NCBI GenBank assembly: GCA_010015745.1
Contig: ML978155.1
Coordinates: forward strand, 682,001 to 746,000
Length of the DNA stretch: 64,000 nucleotides
Reading direction: 5' to 3'
From: Setomelanomma holmii
Lineage: Eukaryota > Ascomycota > Dothideomycetes > Pleosporales > Phaeosphaeriaceae
The notes under the pieces are model-generated. The model saw only the letters and a program-made list of their open reading frames with translations, had not been told where the DNA came from and did no database searches. Positions 41,601 to 52,609 of the stretch are shown piece by piece (position 1 is the stretch's first letter; each line of letters opens with the position of its first letter). Made by a program: the position numbers and the translations under genes.

Positions 41601-43973
41601 GAGGGGCAAAGTAAAACACACGCCCCCTGTGGTCCCATCATGTCGAGTCCACCGAATGCATCTCGCATTCGGCCTTATGCCGCAATCTGCACGACCATCA
41701 CATCTTCGTTGTGGAGTTTCGGGAGATGGCTTGCGACGACGACGCCAGGGTCTCGTTGACTGAGCACTAAAGCACTCTTGAACAATGCAGGACGCACTGC
41801 TTTCTCCGAAGCTACTGCTGCATAAAGTATCGATAGCGGGTACAACTACCACACCGTGGCGCGAGATTAGACGAAGGAAGGATTCACGCGTGGGCCTTGA
41901 GACAGGCCCTCAATCTCCAACAGATAGATGTCAGATGGTCGGCATTACAACCTGGATGTCGGGAGTGCCTCCCCATATGATGAGTCGACGTATGCGATAC
42001 TCTATCGAAAACTCATTTTCAACAAATCACGGCGACCAATTGTTGTGAGGTGTTGTGCAGGCTATGCGGGTTATGGATCACACAGGGGCATCATGATTCT
42101 CGTGTTGGTCAGCCGAGCGCATGCTGGACTGTGGAGTGCTTGTCCCATGCCTGTGATCCTCAATTCTATCAGGCTTTGCTCTTACTGATCTTCAAGTCTT
42201 TCAGGTTTGTTGTATGCTGTCGCAAGGCAGTGTAGTCTTGGTGAGCACATGCATGACGACACTGCTACCCTCCGGAGGGCAGGCTAACGGCTATCATAAG
42301 TCTCGCACTACAAATCCACGCCGGCAACTCTCTGCATAGTTCGGCGTCCCCGGTCTTGGTAAATGATATACTGTACATTATGACGACACACCCGCATGAT
42401 CACTACCCAAGATTGAGGATCTTCGGCGACCTTGAGCCTGACAGGCCTACTTGCGTACATTGTAATTCACACTGATAGACTGCATACAGCAAGGTCGAAA
42501 GAATGTACGGTCATCGCCCGCTGTAGTAATGGAACCGCAGCTTCATAGGCGGAACAATGCTTACTTTCGACAAGCCACTCTACCATCCCGCAATCTCCTT
42601 CCAATACCTGCTCATCTTATCACCCGCGTATCCTTCGAGAAACACGACCAATCTACTCTGCATACGCGAAGTCGATCGCCCTCCACGCGAAATGACGTCC
42701 TCAATATATCGTGCTGAGCTCGCCTAACCGGCTCAACTAATATCCCTGATCCCCAACCCAAACAATACCAATGCATGATTCTATATTGTGGCAAGGGCGC
42801 GCTATCAATAACGGCAGTATATTGCCCTCTCAGCGAATAGTTTCGTTGCAATTATTCGAGATACCGCAACTGCGTGGGCGGGTGATCGCTGGAGAATACG
42901 AAGTGCATCCCTGGCGCTGATCGTGTGGGCAACTCTGCTCCCACCGAGGCTGTGCAACTTGTGCCTCAACGGAAGATGCAGCTCATCGCTGCATTCCGAT
43001 TCCTATGATGCTGACCATGTGCGGAGCGGAGTGCGGCCCAATCACAGCACTGCATCGACACATCGACGAGGCTCGGAGCCTGACATGCCATCTCACGTCA
43101 GAATCGATCGTATCCAAATCCGCAACTGAAGAACAGCATATTTCGGCCATACTTCGTGCACAGTTACAAGGTAGCATCGCCGACTCTCTTGGAGTGTAAG
43201 CAATTTCCGCCTGCATCGACACCAGCCTGTCCAGTCAAGTGAACGTATCTATCGATAAGAGACTACTCAACAGCGGGTCAGAATATGGAAGCAAGCCCGC
43301 TCTGACTTACAGCATGTGTGTATATGTACGCTATATACACCCTACGTCCACGTGGATGAAACCGCACGCACTTCGATACTACCGTACGACTACGCCACAC
43401 AGGTCAAAGATAGAGGTCCAGATTCTGCAGCCTCAACAATCTCCTTGCTTGCCCTCGCCCGCACTGATTGACGGAGAATTCTTTGGCGTGAACGCGCGCT
43501 TTTAGGCACCGGGCTTTCAGAGTTGGTAAAATGCTTGAAAAGCGAAGATAGCGAAGGGATGGATTTGCAATTTGGGAAGCTGTTGCAGGCCGCGTAACGG
43601 TGTAGGGAATGCCCTGGATCGTAGGTCGGAGGGAGATGTGATGCTGCCACCCCTGGAGTGGATGACTAAGTCTGCCTTGGTTGCTGAAGGATGCATACCA
43701 TGACGGAGCGGTTGCGGTTCGAACATAGCAACTGCAAGCAACAATATCGTATAGTGATTTCTGTGGTTATGTATGACCATTTCGCTGCGCACTAATCCCT
43801 TCAAGTCGCATCTTGTGGAAATATCTCGTTCGCTTCGAACTTAAAGATGGAACTCAGATATGAACTTCGCCCAAGTAGTACTTCTAAATTGGTTTAATCA
43901 TGTTATTCATGTATTCATTCCATGTATATGTGCTTGTTCGTTTTCCGCATCGAAAGGATAAATCATATATACA
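35638..43973. other. 8.3-kb gene-poor region
   Basis: Only short, unrelated open frames are present, the longest being 225 codons at 40173-40850 on the plus strand with no motif. A TA dinucleotide tract lies near 39161-39172. A near-identical 20-nt word occurs at 35674-35693 and 43592-43611. No transposon proteins, tRNA or rRNA were recognised. Long upstream regulatory DNA of the zinc-finger gene, non-coding RNA or decayed repeats are all possible. Confidence 0.45.
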
Positions 43974-46127
43974 TCATTTTTTCTCTTGTTGCTGAGCTTT
44001 TCCCTCATTCTTCTCCCCCTCTTGCTTCCCACCGCTACCTCCTAAGAAGCCTCCAATGTCCAGACCCTTTGTCTTCTCCTGCATCATCTGCCACATGCTC
44101 TGCTCATTTTTCTTCTGCACCTCCTTTTCGAGCTTTTCCTTGTCCTCTCCCTCTCCGTCACCGCTCTTCCCCTCATTCTTCTCCCGCTCTCTCTTTTCTT
44201 CCTCTTGCTGCCTCTTCATTTCCGCCTCTGCACGCTCAACCTCCTTGATGTCAACATCCTCAAATCCGATCTTCCGCAAGATCGAGCCTGTAAGATAGCG
44301 ATACTGCAAATGTCCATCAACGAGCTCACTAACATCCACATTCTGCACTCCGTGCACACCAACTACCGGCTGCAGCCCCGCAACACCAAGCTGCACAGAT
44401 GACGTACGGTACAAGAATCCCAGTATGAAATCCTGCTTTGAGAAAACATTGACGACACGACCGCTGACTACGGACCGAATGCGTCGCCAGTCGGCGACGT
44501 CGGATGGGCACGGAGCTCCAAGCAAGACTACGTTCTCTATAAGACCGAATGCGCGGCGCTCGGCGAGTTTCTGACAGCATGAGTAGATTAGCCGTGCACC
44601 GAGGGAGTATCCGACGAGAGTGACCGGCCGCTCGCCTTGCACTTTGTTGATCAAAGCATCGGCGAGGACCTCACCCGCCTTCTCGGCGCGGTATTTTGCC
44701 ACTGAGAATGGGTTGTCCAGGACGCCGGCGATCTTCAAGAGGCCGAGCGGCCATAGGGCGGCAGTAAGTGTCGCGAAAACCGTTTGCTCGATGATCTTTT
44801 TCTTTGCGTAGCCCCAGGCTGCGCTCGTGACGAAGGTTTCCAGACTGTGCCCGAGCTTGATGAGAGCCTCTAGCTCCCAACGCAAAGCAAATCCCTCTGT
44901 GCCTTTGCCGATGTATCGCCAGGGCTTGCTTACTTCTTCAGGGTCGCGCAACCAACCTGACGCAGCAATAGCGACGCGAAGACGGCGAGACTCATTGTCT
45001 TGATGTTTCGGATCCTGCGAGCGGTGAATGGGGATAAAGGCGAAATCTTCGACCTCCCTGGCATAGTCGTCCATGGCACGACCTGTCATTCTTGCGCCAT
45101 ATGCGCCGAACAAACCTCCCACAAGCACAGTAGAGCCTGCTAATGTGCCGAGATAGCCAGCTGCGGCTGTAGCCCCGAGACCAATTCCTCCCATAACAGA
45201 CCCTACACCTGCTGCCAGAAGAGGAGCAGCGAGGCCGCCAGTCACACCGATGAGAGCTGCACCCGCGACTGAGGCGAGGCCAACCTTCCACTTCCGAGCT
45301 GTCTGCGATGCTTCGGCAGCTTTCTTGGTCTCAGCGTCGGCATTGAGCTGCTGGGATGCTGCTTCGAGAAGCCCCTGGGCGACAGTCTCTTCGTCTTTCT
45401 TGAGGACCGATAGTGGGAGGTCAAGAGAGCTGGTCAAGTGGAGGATCAGGATGCGAGAATGCGCCGAGTAGTGCTCCAGGCTGAGCAATATGAGGACGAG
45501 CGAATGCAGGATCAGGGCTCGCTTGCTTTCTTCCAACTGTGACAGTGGGGTGTCAACGGAAGTGTAAATCTCTTGGAATGCTTTCTCTTCATCCTCGTCG
45601 TTCTTCGCATCAAGACTGGTGATGGCTGTAGTGCCAATCTCAGACTTCTTGACTGACTCTCGCACTTCTTTCTCTCCCACATGCCTCGTCTGTTCCTTTG
45701 CTTGCTCCCTTGAGTTCACAATCTCACCCACTCTGCCAACGACCCTTCCTCGCCACTCATCGAAGTACCGCAACATTTCTTTCTTGAGTTCTTGCACCTC
45801 CGGCTGTGAGAGTTCTTTCTTCGCATCCTGCTCCCGTAATTCTCGCTCCTTCTTAACTTTGTGTTCTTTCGTGACGTCGACATTATCAAGATCTGAAGGT
45901 GCATTTCTCAGAGCGCCCTCGTCAGTCTTTGCAGTCTTTGCATCGGCCTGCACCTCTTCGGCTGTGAATGTTTGCAGGAGCGACTTTCGCATGGTAGCTG
46001 TGATTGTAGCTATTAGGAAGGTGAGATCTGCGCATTGGTCTGCTGTGAGTAGAGTCGTGAGAGATGTCTCATGTTTGTGCTCTTCTTTATGCTGCCCGAA
46101 GGGCAGCTTGGGCGCCCAGCTTGCCAT
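43974..46127 (-). CDS. DUF726 (TMCO4/Mil1-like) alpha/beta hydrolase
   Basis: A single exon encodes 717 residues starting MASWAPKLPFGQHKEEHKHE. An upstream in-frame extension of 69 codons looks like 5' UTR. The family has an alpha/beta-hydrolase fold, and yeast Mil1 is a membrane-associated lipase-like member. The nucleophile elbow is GYSLGARLIYSC in VTLVGYSLGARL. A Gly/Ala-rich hydrophobic hairpin (VGLASVAGAALIGVTGGLAA, then GVGSVMGGIGLGATAAAGYL) at about residues 285-350 would insert in a membrane. The N-terminal third is charged and partly coiled-coil. The C-terminus is a Lys/Glu/Gln-rich coil from about residue 620. Conserved blocks WRYIGKGTEGFALRWE and LLGAPCPSD are present. Confidence 0.9.
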   Translation of the reverse strand: MASWAPKLPFGQHKEEHKHETSLTTLLTADQCADLTFLIATITATMRKSLLQTFTAEEVQADAKTAKTDEGALRNAPSDLDNVDVTKEHKVKKERELREQDAKKELSQPEVQELKKEMLRYFDEWRGRVVGRVGEIVNSREQAKEQTRHVGEKEVRESVKKSEIGTTAITSLDAKNDEDEEKAFQEIYTSVDTPLSQLEESKRALILHSLVLILLSLEHYSAHSRILILHLTSSLDLPLSVLKKDEETVAQGLLEAASQQLNADAETKKAAEASQTARKWKVGLASVAGAALIGVTGGLAAPLLAAGVGSVMGGIGLGATAAAGYLGTLAGSTVLVGGLFGAYGARMTGRAMDDYAREVEDFAFIPIHRSQDPKHQDNESRRLRVAIAASGWLRDPEEVSKPWRYIGKGTEGFALRWELEALIKLGHSLETFVTSAAWGYAKKKIIEQTVFATLTAALWPLGLLKIAGVLDNPFSVAKYRAEKAGEVLADALINKVQGERPVTLVGYSLGARLIYSCCQKLAERRAFGLIENVVLLGAPCPSDVADWRRIRSVVSGRVVNVFSKQDFILGFLYRTSSVQLGVAGLQPVVGVHGVQNVDVSELVDGHLQYRYLTGSILRKIGFEDVDIKEVERAEAEMKRQQEEEKREREKNEGKSGDGEGEDKEKLEKEVQKKNEQSMWQMMQEKTKGLDIGGFLGGSGGKQEGEKNEGKAQQQEKK

Positions 46128-46428
46128 ACTAGTAGGATAGCGACGACTGGTACTCGGCAAAGGTATTGCTGGTATGTTGTAGTTGTAATGTTGAGGCTCC
46201 TTACATGTTTGGTGTAGCTGTTCTGGGAATGACGTCAAGTGGGGGCGATCGATGGTAGTGCAGACCATCCACGCAAGCATTACAGTGTAACAGCGGACAG
46301 GTCTAGACTTCTCTACAGACCCTGATAGGAACAATATTCACCAATACGATGCAGAAGAATCTTTCTCATGTGCGCAAGGCCTGCGACATTTTGCTTTGTT
46401 CTCCATTGATCTTACATATGCAAACTCA
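46128..46428. other. Intergenic
   Basis: Spacer between the DUF726 gene start and the 3' end of the Pex14-family gene, both on the minus strand. No element was recognised. Confidence 0.35.
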
Positions 46429-47702
46429 TCACACGCCAACCCGTCCTGTAGGTATTGGCGGCGTGTTCATACTGGCTGTAGGGAAGTTCCTTGCGCTCAG
46501 GAAGACACCCTTCACAGCCCTGATGTCGTTCTTGAATGCTTCTATCTGATCATTCTTTCCGTCTTTGCCCCCTGACAACCCGAAGTTTGATCCATAGAGT
46601 CCATTCATATTGGAGTAATATTGGTTTTGGTAGCTCATCTCACTCAGATACGTGGTCAGATCAGACACTTTCGTCTTGAGTGAATCCGCAGATGCGGTGT
46701 CATTTGACCGGGAGGCTTCCAATTCCTGGAGATGTGATTTGATGATCTTGAGTCGATTCTCGTGTCCTGTCACAACCGGTTCAGGATCTGCTGGCGAGGA
46801 TACTGATGGTCGTCGTGATAACTCTGGGGTAGTCTGTGTGCCATAGTCGCGATGGTATAATTCCGTGGGATCTGAGTCGGCCTCTGATACGTCGTCGGGT
46901 GCATCTGTAGATTTCGTCTTCGATTTTGTTGCAGGATCTACTGATACTGCGACCCCCAGCCGCTTATTGAGCTCTTTCAGCTGCTCTTGTGTGTGTTCTG
47001 CGAAGTCGTGCCGTGATTCAGTCAACTTCTGGGTCATTGGCGCTACAATGTATTTCGACAAGCCATAAAACGTGGCCATGAGCCCTCCTGCTACGTATGC
47101 AGTCTTCAACAAGCGCTGGGTGGTTATTAGTGGTGGCGGCTGTTCCGTTTGCGCGAGGAACTCGGGATAGGTCACGATAGGAGGGAATTCTCGTGGCTGC
47201 GAAGGCTGCTGCGTTTCCACCGCTTTTGGTGGTGCCTAGAAAGGTCAGTAATGCACGACCAGGGTAAAAAAAACACATCATAGCTGTCAGAGGACAGGTG
47301 AGCTATGTGAATGCTTACTGTTGACCATGCGCGCTCTCCAGCTTGTTCGAGATCTAATTGACTGTCTCCTTGTGATGATGCGCCCAATAATGTCTCGATG
47401 TCGCGCGCATGCACGCCCTTTGCCTCCAGGAAAGCCACCTTCTTCTCTCGAGGCGCATCGCGAATAGTAGTGTCGTCCAGGAACCGTCTCGCTTGATCGA
47501 GCAGAGTGGAACTATCTGTTTCTTCAAGGTCATCTTCCGTCGGTGTAGGCGCCTCTACAGTCGATGTTGAGCTTGGTTCTGGCTGTTCGAGGTCATCTTC
47601 TGTTGGTACTGGCGCGATGGCCACGTTTGGTTCTGATGATGACGTTGTGGAACTTGCGACTGGAGTGCGTTGCCATGATGGTATCTTCGGCTTATCTGAC
47701 AT
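46429..47702 (-). CDS. Pex14-family peroxin (Pex14/17-like)
   Basis: Exons 47702-47319 and 47235-46429 (83-nt intron, phase 0) encode 396 residues. The Pex14 N-terminal domain is STLLDQARRFLDDTTIRDAP followed by REKKVAFLEAKGV, a three-helix fold that docks the Pex5 receptor. After a linker, REFPPIVTYPEFL and ITTQRLLKTAYVAGGLMATF plus YGLSKYIVAPM give a membrane-associated segment, and then a coiled coil TEQLKELNKRLG-like region. This order matches the Pex14/17-type (Pex33-like) peroxins of filamentous fungi, so the exact orthology to yeast PEX14 is uncertain. Its role is in the peroxisomal import docking complex. FAT1 in the same window may be its cargo. Confidence 0.85.
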
Positions 47703-49432
47703 GTTTGCGGTTGACGTGGAGAGTGCGGTGGGTTGATGGAAGGGGTGGAGGAAAGGCGCGACTTGAGCGTGACGATGTTCGGGAATCGTGGCTGGGCCGA
47801 GGCTCTTTGGCTGCTCAGTTGCGCCTTCCCCTCTGAGGCATAGTACCACGGCCGACCTAAGTAGCACACTACATACCTACTGTTCCCGAACGCACCTAAA
47901 CATTTGAAATGACCAGAATCCTTGCGCTTCATCAAGTTTGACCTTACTGTACTGAGATATCTTGTCTCATAGCAAGTGGGATTAGGACCCAGTTCATAGT
48001 CAAGCACTTCAACTTCTATCAGCACCTGTGCATGTCAGGTATCGTAGCCAGATTACGAGTCTGCGTGTTCATAACGTGGATAACTTCTCGAGGTTGTTGG
48101 TCTGAACAATATATCAGCCATGTCTTTGCGAAGCAGCCTAAAGAAGCAGCGAGTACGGTCGGTGGTTTGGGCCAGACTTTAGGTATGAAGTCATTTCAGC
48201 TTCAAGAAAATGAAGTTCACGTTATACGAAGTAAGAAGCGGCCTATATCGAACAACAAACGTGTCTTAGCATCAGGGCCATGACGAATGAAGCGGGGTAT
48301 TGCGCTTTGGCGGGTGCCTGGCAGCTGCTGTGCACCAGGGCTTGCGGCGCGGCTCAGACCTCCATACGCCCTAAATTCTGAATGCACATTAAACGTGTTG
48401 GTCGCCAGCATAACGCAACACATAACCATCCTGGCAGTCACACTAGACTCTATTTACAACGTGTCGCTACTACGGAACACCACTGTGCTGCGAGACCCCC
48501 TGGACGAAGGTGGTGTCAGAAATGGCACGTGATCCCACCACCCGCATAGTGGGTATTCAGTCCATGCAGAGCACAAGATTTTGACTCACTGAGAATAGAT
48601 TCTTATCTCAAACAAGCGATGCTGTGGTATTGACGGAGCCAGACCGGACATTCAGGACCTCAAGAAGCGATGAAGGGCGTGTTGCGCAAACCGTGGATGG
48701 CATTTCTTGGCGTGACCGACCCTCCTCAGCCGACTTGGACCAGAATTTACAACACCACATCGGTTTCGGACAAATGCATGATAGACTGAGACCAGCACGA
48801 CAGCTTCCTAAAGTATCAAAGCATCATAGCGAGAGAAGCTGTAAGCTGGATGACGCGCCGGGTCGAGCGCCCGAGACTGCGTCCGTGGCGGCGGCGAGGT
48901 AAGCGAAAAGCGATAATCGCAACACGATGCATCGAACAATTAAAGTACTGCAAGAGTGACTGAGGGTAAGAGAGACAAGAGAGACAAGAGAGCGTTACGT
49001 TGCATGCTCCATCACGGCTTCTATCTGAGGCCGCCCACACCTGGGTCCCGGAGGCATGCCAGCTTTGCACCTCATATATGCAGCGATACCAGACCTGCCT
49101 CAAATCTCACCAGCCCAGTTCTAGGTCGATGAAAGCAGCGATGGAGTCGAGAGGAGCGGAGAAACAATGCTGCCGAGGGGTGGTGTGCTTAGGCCAGGGG
49201 CCCTGATGTGTCGAGTGGGCGTGGGCTTGGCAAGCCGTCCTCCAGTATATACTTCCGCACCGCCCACCTCTCCCTCCATCACTTCTGTACCCCACTAACC
49301 GCACACCACGCTCACCACTCAACACCGGCATCCCGTCTTGTTTCCATCTCTTCCTCATCTGCCAAAGCATTGAACACAATTGGAGAGAGTTGTCTGACAC
49401 TATTGGCTCAGTCTACTAGCCACATTGTCGCC
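47703..49432. other. Intergenic with TATA-like element
   Basis: About 1.7 kb between divergent genes. A TATATA at 49246-49251 could serve the gene at 49433. An AGAGACAAG direct duplication lies near 48967-48990. No gene is supported. Confidence 0.4.
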
Positions 49433-50032
49433 ATGGCATCGACGCATACAACAATAGCGTCGCCGTCGAAGCAACAGGCAGCAATGTTGACCAGGCATAC
49501 CAAAACCCACGAATCCCACCACCAGACGGTCTACAATCGTGATTGTGGTCAGTGTATCGTGGAGGGTCGCCGTCGCTCTAGCAAGGTCCGTGCAGGCACA
49601 GGTCCGAACTCAACACACTCTGGTCTACCTGCACCGTCATTACCCAACGCAACATCATCCCAGGAGCGCCCCTCATTTGTCGACTTCGAGCTCTACCCCT
49701 CTCCGCAGGTGTTGAGTCGGAAGGGTCAGGGCTTGGCACCGCACGTGACTTTCGCCAAGCAATCACTGAAGCCAAAGGTGGTCGTGACCGCAACGCCTTC
49801 GACAATGAGATCGCAGCCACGTCCCGAAGAGTTCGAGACTTTCAGAAGGTGGGGGGAGCCAACACCTCCACCAACTCCTCGCTCGGCACGTTTGGATACT
49901 CCGGAACTCTCTGATCTTGATGATGCGCCTTTCTGCGAATGCGATGACAAGGCAACACTTATACAGTACTGCAATTCATGCAGGAGGCAAGTTGAGCCTC
50001 GTAGAGCTTGGTGTAGATCTTACGTCAAATGA
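49433..50032 (+). CDS. Uncharacterised 199-residue protein with Cys motif
   Basis: A single exon starts MASTHTTIASPSKQQ in a CCATGG context. I do not recognise a family. The N-terminal part carries HTKTHESHHQTVYNRDCGQC. The middle is Ser/Pro-rich with SFVDFELYPSP and PHVTFAKQ. The C-terminus has PFCECDDKATLIQYCNSCRR followed by QVEPRRAWC, six cysteines whose CxC...CxxC...C spacing suggests a small metal site. A proline motif GEPTPPPTPRSARLDTPELS precedes it. Confidence 0.6.
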   Translation: MASTHTTIASPSKQQAAMLTRHTKTHESHHQTVYNRDCGQCIVEGRRRSSKVRAGTGPNSTHSGLPAPSLPNATSSQERPSFVDFELYPSPQVLSRKGQGLAPHVTFAKQSLKPKVVVTATPSTMRSQPRPEEFETFRRWGEPTPPPTPRSARLDTPELSDLDDAPFCECDDKATLIQYCNSCRRQVEPRRAWCRSYVK

Positions 50033-50351
50033 TTTTGCACGATTTCTTTTGTCCTTTTCAATCCTTGAGTCGGCTGCTGGTCGAACCTTCGCAAGCAATC
50101 CTATCATGGCGTTGTCCCGCACCGTGTATGAGAAACAACGTGTCAGAATCGCCTTTCGCTGTGTTCGTTGTCCTTGTTCCAACCACTTCCTCGTAGCCTG
50201 ACGAGCTTTTGTTATGTCCGGCGAATCTTGTCGGGGAACAATCCATGCCGTTCCAGAGGTTTTTGGGTTCATTTGGCGTTTGTGTTTCCTTGTAAAATAA
50301 CTTGAGGTTGAATACCAAGCATGCTTCGTCATAACGCATTCACAGTGGCCC
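50033..50351. other. Convergent spacer
   Basis: 3' regions of the genes on both sides. Nothing recognised. Confidence 0.4.
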
Positions 50352-50969
50352 TTATCCTGGCGGTCGTTCACTTTCAACGACGAAGTACTTCCCCGCCTTA
50401 CGCTCGGCTGAGCCTAAGACGTCCCAGTCTTCGACATTCGTAGCGTCGACGGGTGTGGTATCTCGTTGTATGCGCTTGTAATGTGTTCCAATGACTTTTT
50501 CGCTTTTCAAAGCGTCTGCCAGTGTCGCAATCGTGATTGTTTGCGCCTCATCCGCAGCCAATGTCTCATCACGTATTGCCCGCAGTGGTTCCACGCCTGT
50601 TGTATTCACCTCTTGAATCTTGCCTACGAAATGCAGCTGCGCAGCGAGAGTATCCAGCATTTTCTGCTCTTCTTCCGGTGACGCAGGAGGTGGCAGCGCC
50701 GATAGACGGAGGAGATGGTGTAGCTGTTGCGACGTGATCTGTGGCGCATCGGGAGCGCGCGTCTTTGGCGGAAGAAGACTTTCGACGGACCAGGTGGGCT
50801 CTGCCAGAAGGTGTTCAAGCTCGTCGGGATGGATGCCTCCGAGTACAGGAGCTTTAGTAGTCTTGTGCCTCTGTGCTAAAGGCGAGCATGCCAGCGGTGA
50901 CAAAGTGCGGAGTCGGTGTGGCCGTAGCAAGGAGCTTCCGATGGAAAGTCCTGCGAAGCGGGAAGCCAT
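50352..50969 (-). CDS. Mitochondrial Glu-tRNA(Gln) amidotransferase subunit C (GatC-like)
   Basis: A single exon encodes 205 residues. GatC stabilises GatA in the complex that converts Glu-tRNA(Gln) to Gln-tRNA(Gln) in mitochondria. The core matches GatC: HHLLRLSALPPPASPEEEQK and LAAQLHFVGKIQEVNTTGVE followed by PLRAIRDET. The N-terminus MASRFAGLSIGSSLLRPHRL is basic and amphipathic, a probable presequence. The C-terminal extension ending AERKAGKYFVVESE is typical of fungal members. It is divergent from SEC17 across 369 nt. Confidence 0.87.
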   Translation of the reverse strand: MASRFAGLSIGSSLLRPHRLRTLSPLACSPLAQRHKTTKAPVLGGIHPDELEHLLAEPTWSVESLLPPKTRAPDAPQITSQQLHHLLRLSALPPPASPEEEQKMLDTLAAQLHFVGKIQEVNTTGVEPLRAIRDETLAADEAQTITIATLADALKSEKVIGTHYKRIQRDTTPVDATNVEDWDVLGSAERKAGKYFVVESERPPG

Positions 50970-51338
50970 TGTGGTTACTCTTCACCTCGAACCAAAGACC
51001 GATATTGCGCCTTCCCGAGTTTCGTCTTCTTTCAGCCGGCTATTCAACACCAACCAAGTGCCGACGAACGCTATGGATCGAACAGCAAACGGAGCTGTCG
51101 ATTTCGTGCTGCTTGTGTTCTGTTGTCGTCGAGGTTGAGCTTGAAGCGCTAATGCATTTGCGGCAAAGTCAGCCTGCAGTGACACGGACCATCTGCGGGT
51201 CGTCATCGCCCATCGAGACAGCTACTGCGGCCACTTGTCTCGACCAAACCCTTCGAGTTACATATCTGCTGCCTTGAATCCTCTTCCTCAGATAAATCTC
51301 CATACCAACGCTCACAGAAACTTCGAATTCAACCCGAA
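50970..51338. promoter_or_regulatory. Divergent promoter region GatC/SEC17
   Basis: Shared 369-nt spacer between two ATGs. No TATA box recognised. Confidence 0.4.
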
Positions 51339-52609
51339 ATGGCCGGCGATCCGAGAGCATTGCTTCGGCAGGTGGGGCGAATCCGCGCAACTCAGCCACA
51401 AAGCAGATAACTGATGTCGAGGTGCTACAACAGGCAGAGACGTCGCTGCAGAAGGCTTCCGGTGGCTTCAACTTCTTTGGCGGACGACAAGACAAATGTA
51501 TGTTGTGAAAGCACAATATGATGAAGATCTTAACTGACGCACGTGACAGACGAGGCAGCAGCCGACCAGTTAATTGCCGCAGCAAATGCCTTCCGGATGC
51601 AGAAGATGGGTACGATAGCCTCGTACAAAATTAAGCGGTTGCGACATTGACCCTCACAGGGAAGGAGGCCGGCGAGGCCTTCGAAAAGGCAGCGTCAGTT
51701 CAACGGCAGCAGCTGAACGAACCTGACGACGAAGCAAATACTCTTACAGAAGCGTTCAGTAAGCTTACAGCATTTTGCACAATGTACTTCCAGCTAAGTG
51801 CCGTCCAGAGGCTTATCGCAAAGACGATCCTGAAGCTGCTGCGCGGTGTCTAGACAAGGCTATCGCCCACTACTGCAGCAAAGGCAGCTTTCGGCGCGCA
51901 GCCACTCACAAGCAGAATCTTGCAGAGCTATACGAGGTCGAGCTTGGTGACAACACAAGAGCTGCAGCGGCGTACGAGGAGGCCGCGGGTTGGTACGAGA
52001 GTGTAAGTCATAACATGCTCCACGATCAACAGCATTTACCCTTTGTGTATGACCTGGCGCTGACACATCATAGGATAACGCCGAAGTATATGAAACCCAA
52101 ACGATCAGCTTGTTGGATAAGACTAACACGCCGAAATAGGCCTTGGCTAACAAGTTGTGGCTGAAAACTGCGGACTTGGTTGCCCTTGAGGGCAAAGACT
52201 ACTATAAAGCCATCGAGCTATACGAGAAGGTTGCGAAGACATCGATCCAAAACAATCTCATGCGCTGGTCGGTCAAAGAGTACTTACTAAAAGCTGGCAT
52301 CTGTCAGCTCTGCACAGGTGATCAGGTCGGCGTCAACGCCGCACTCGACCGCTATAGGGAGTTGGACCCGAGTTTCGTGCAGCAGCGAGAGCATCAGCTC
52401 CTCGCGGATCTCGCACAAGCAGTTCAAGATGGTGATCAGGAAATGTTCGCGGATAAGGTAAGCTTTACTGTGCACTTTCAAATCAGAGTCGGTCTAACCA
52501 CGTTTAGCTGTTCCAATATGATCAGCTCAGCAAGCTAGACAAGTGGAAGACGACGTTGCTGTTGAGAGTCAAGGCTACCATTGAGGAGCAGGGCGACGAC
52601 TTTTCCTAA
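51339..52609 (+). CDS. SEC17: Alpha-SNAP (SEC17)
   Basis: Eight exons (51339-51371, 51434-51497, 51550-51609, 51660-51758, 51809-52002, 52074-52085, 52140-52457, 52508-52609) total 882 nt, or 293 residues, the usual size. Alpha-SNAP recruits Sec18/NSF to SNARE complexes for disassembly after fusion. The spliced protein runs [99 protein letters not shown] and ends [13 protein letters not shown], an array of TPR-like helices. Exon 6 is only 12 nt and encodes DNAE. All seven intron phases agree. The final [11 protein letters not shown] segment is the Sec18-stimulating C-terminus. Confidence 0.97.

Noticed and set aside
28884..43973. tRNA genes, CRISPR arrays, LTRs or transposase genes in the gene-poor regions
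   Set aside because: No T-loop/cloverleaf, spaced repeats, long direct repeats or transposase motifs were seen by eye. A tRNAscan and repeat search would be decisive.
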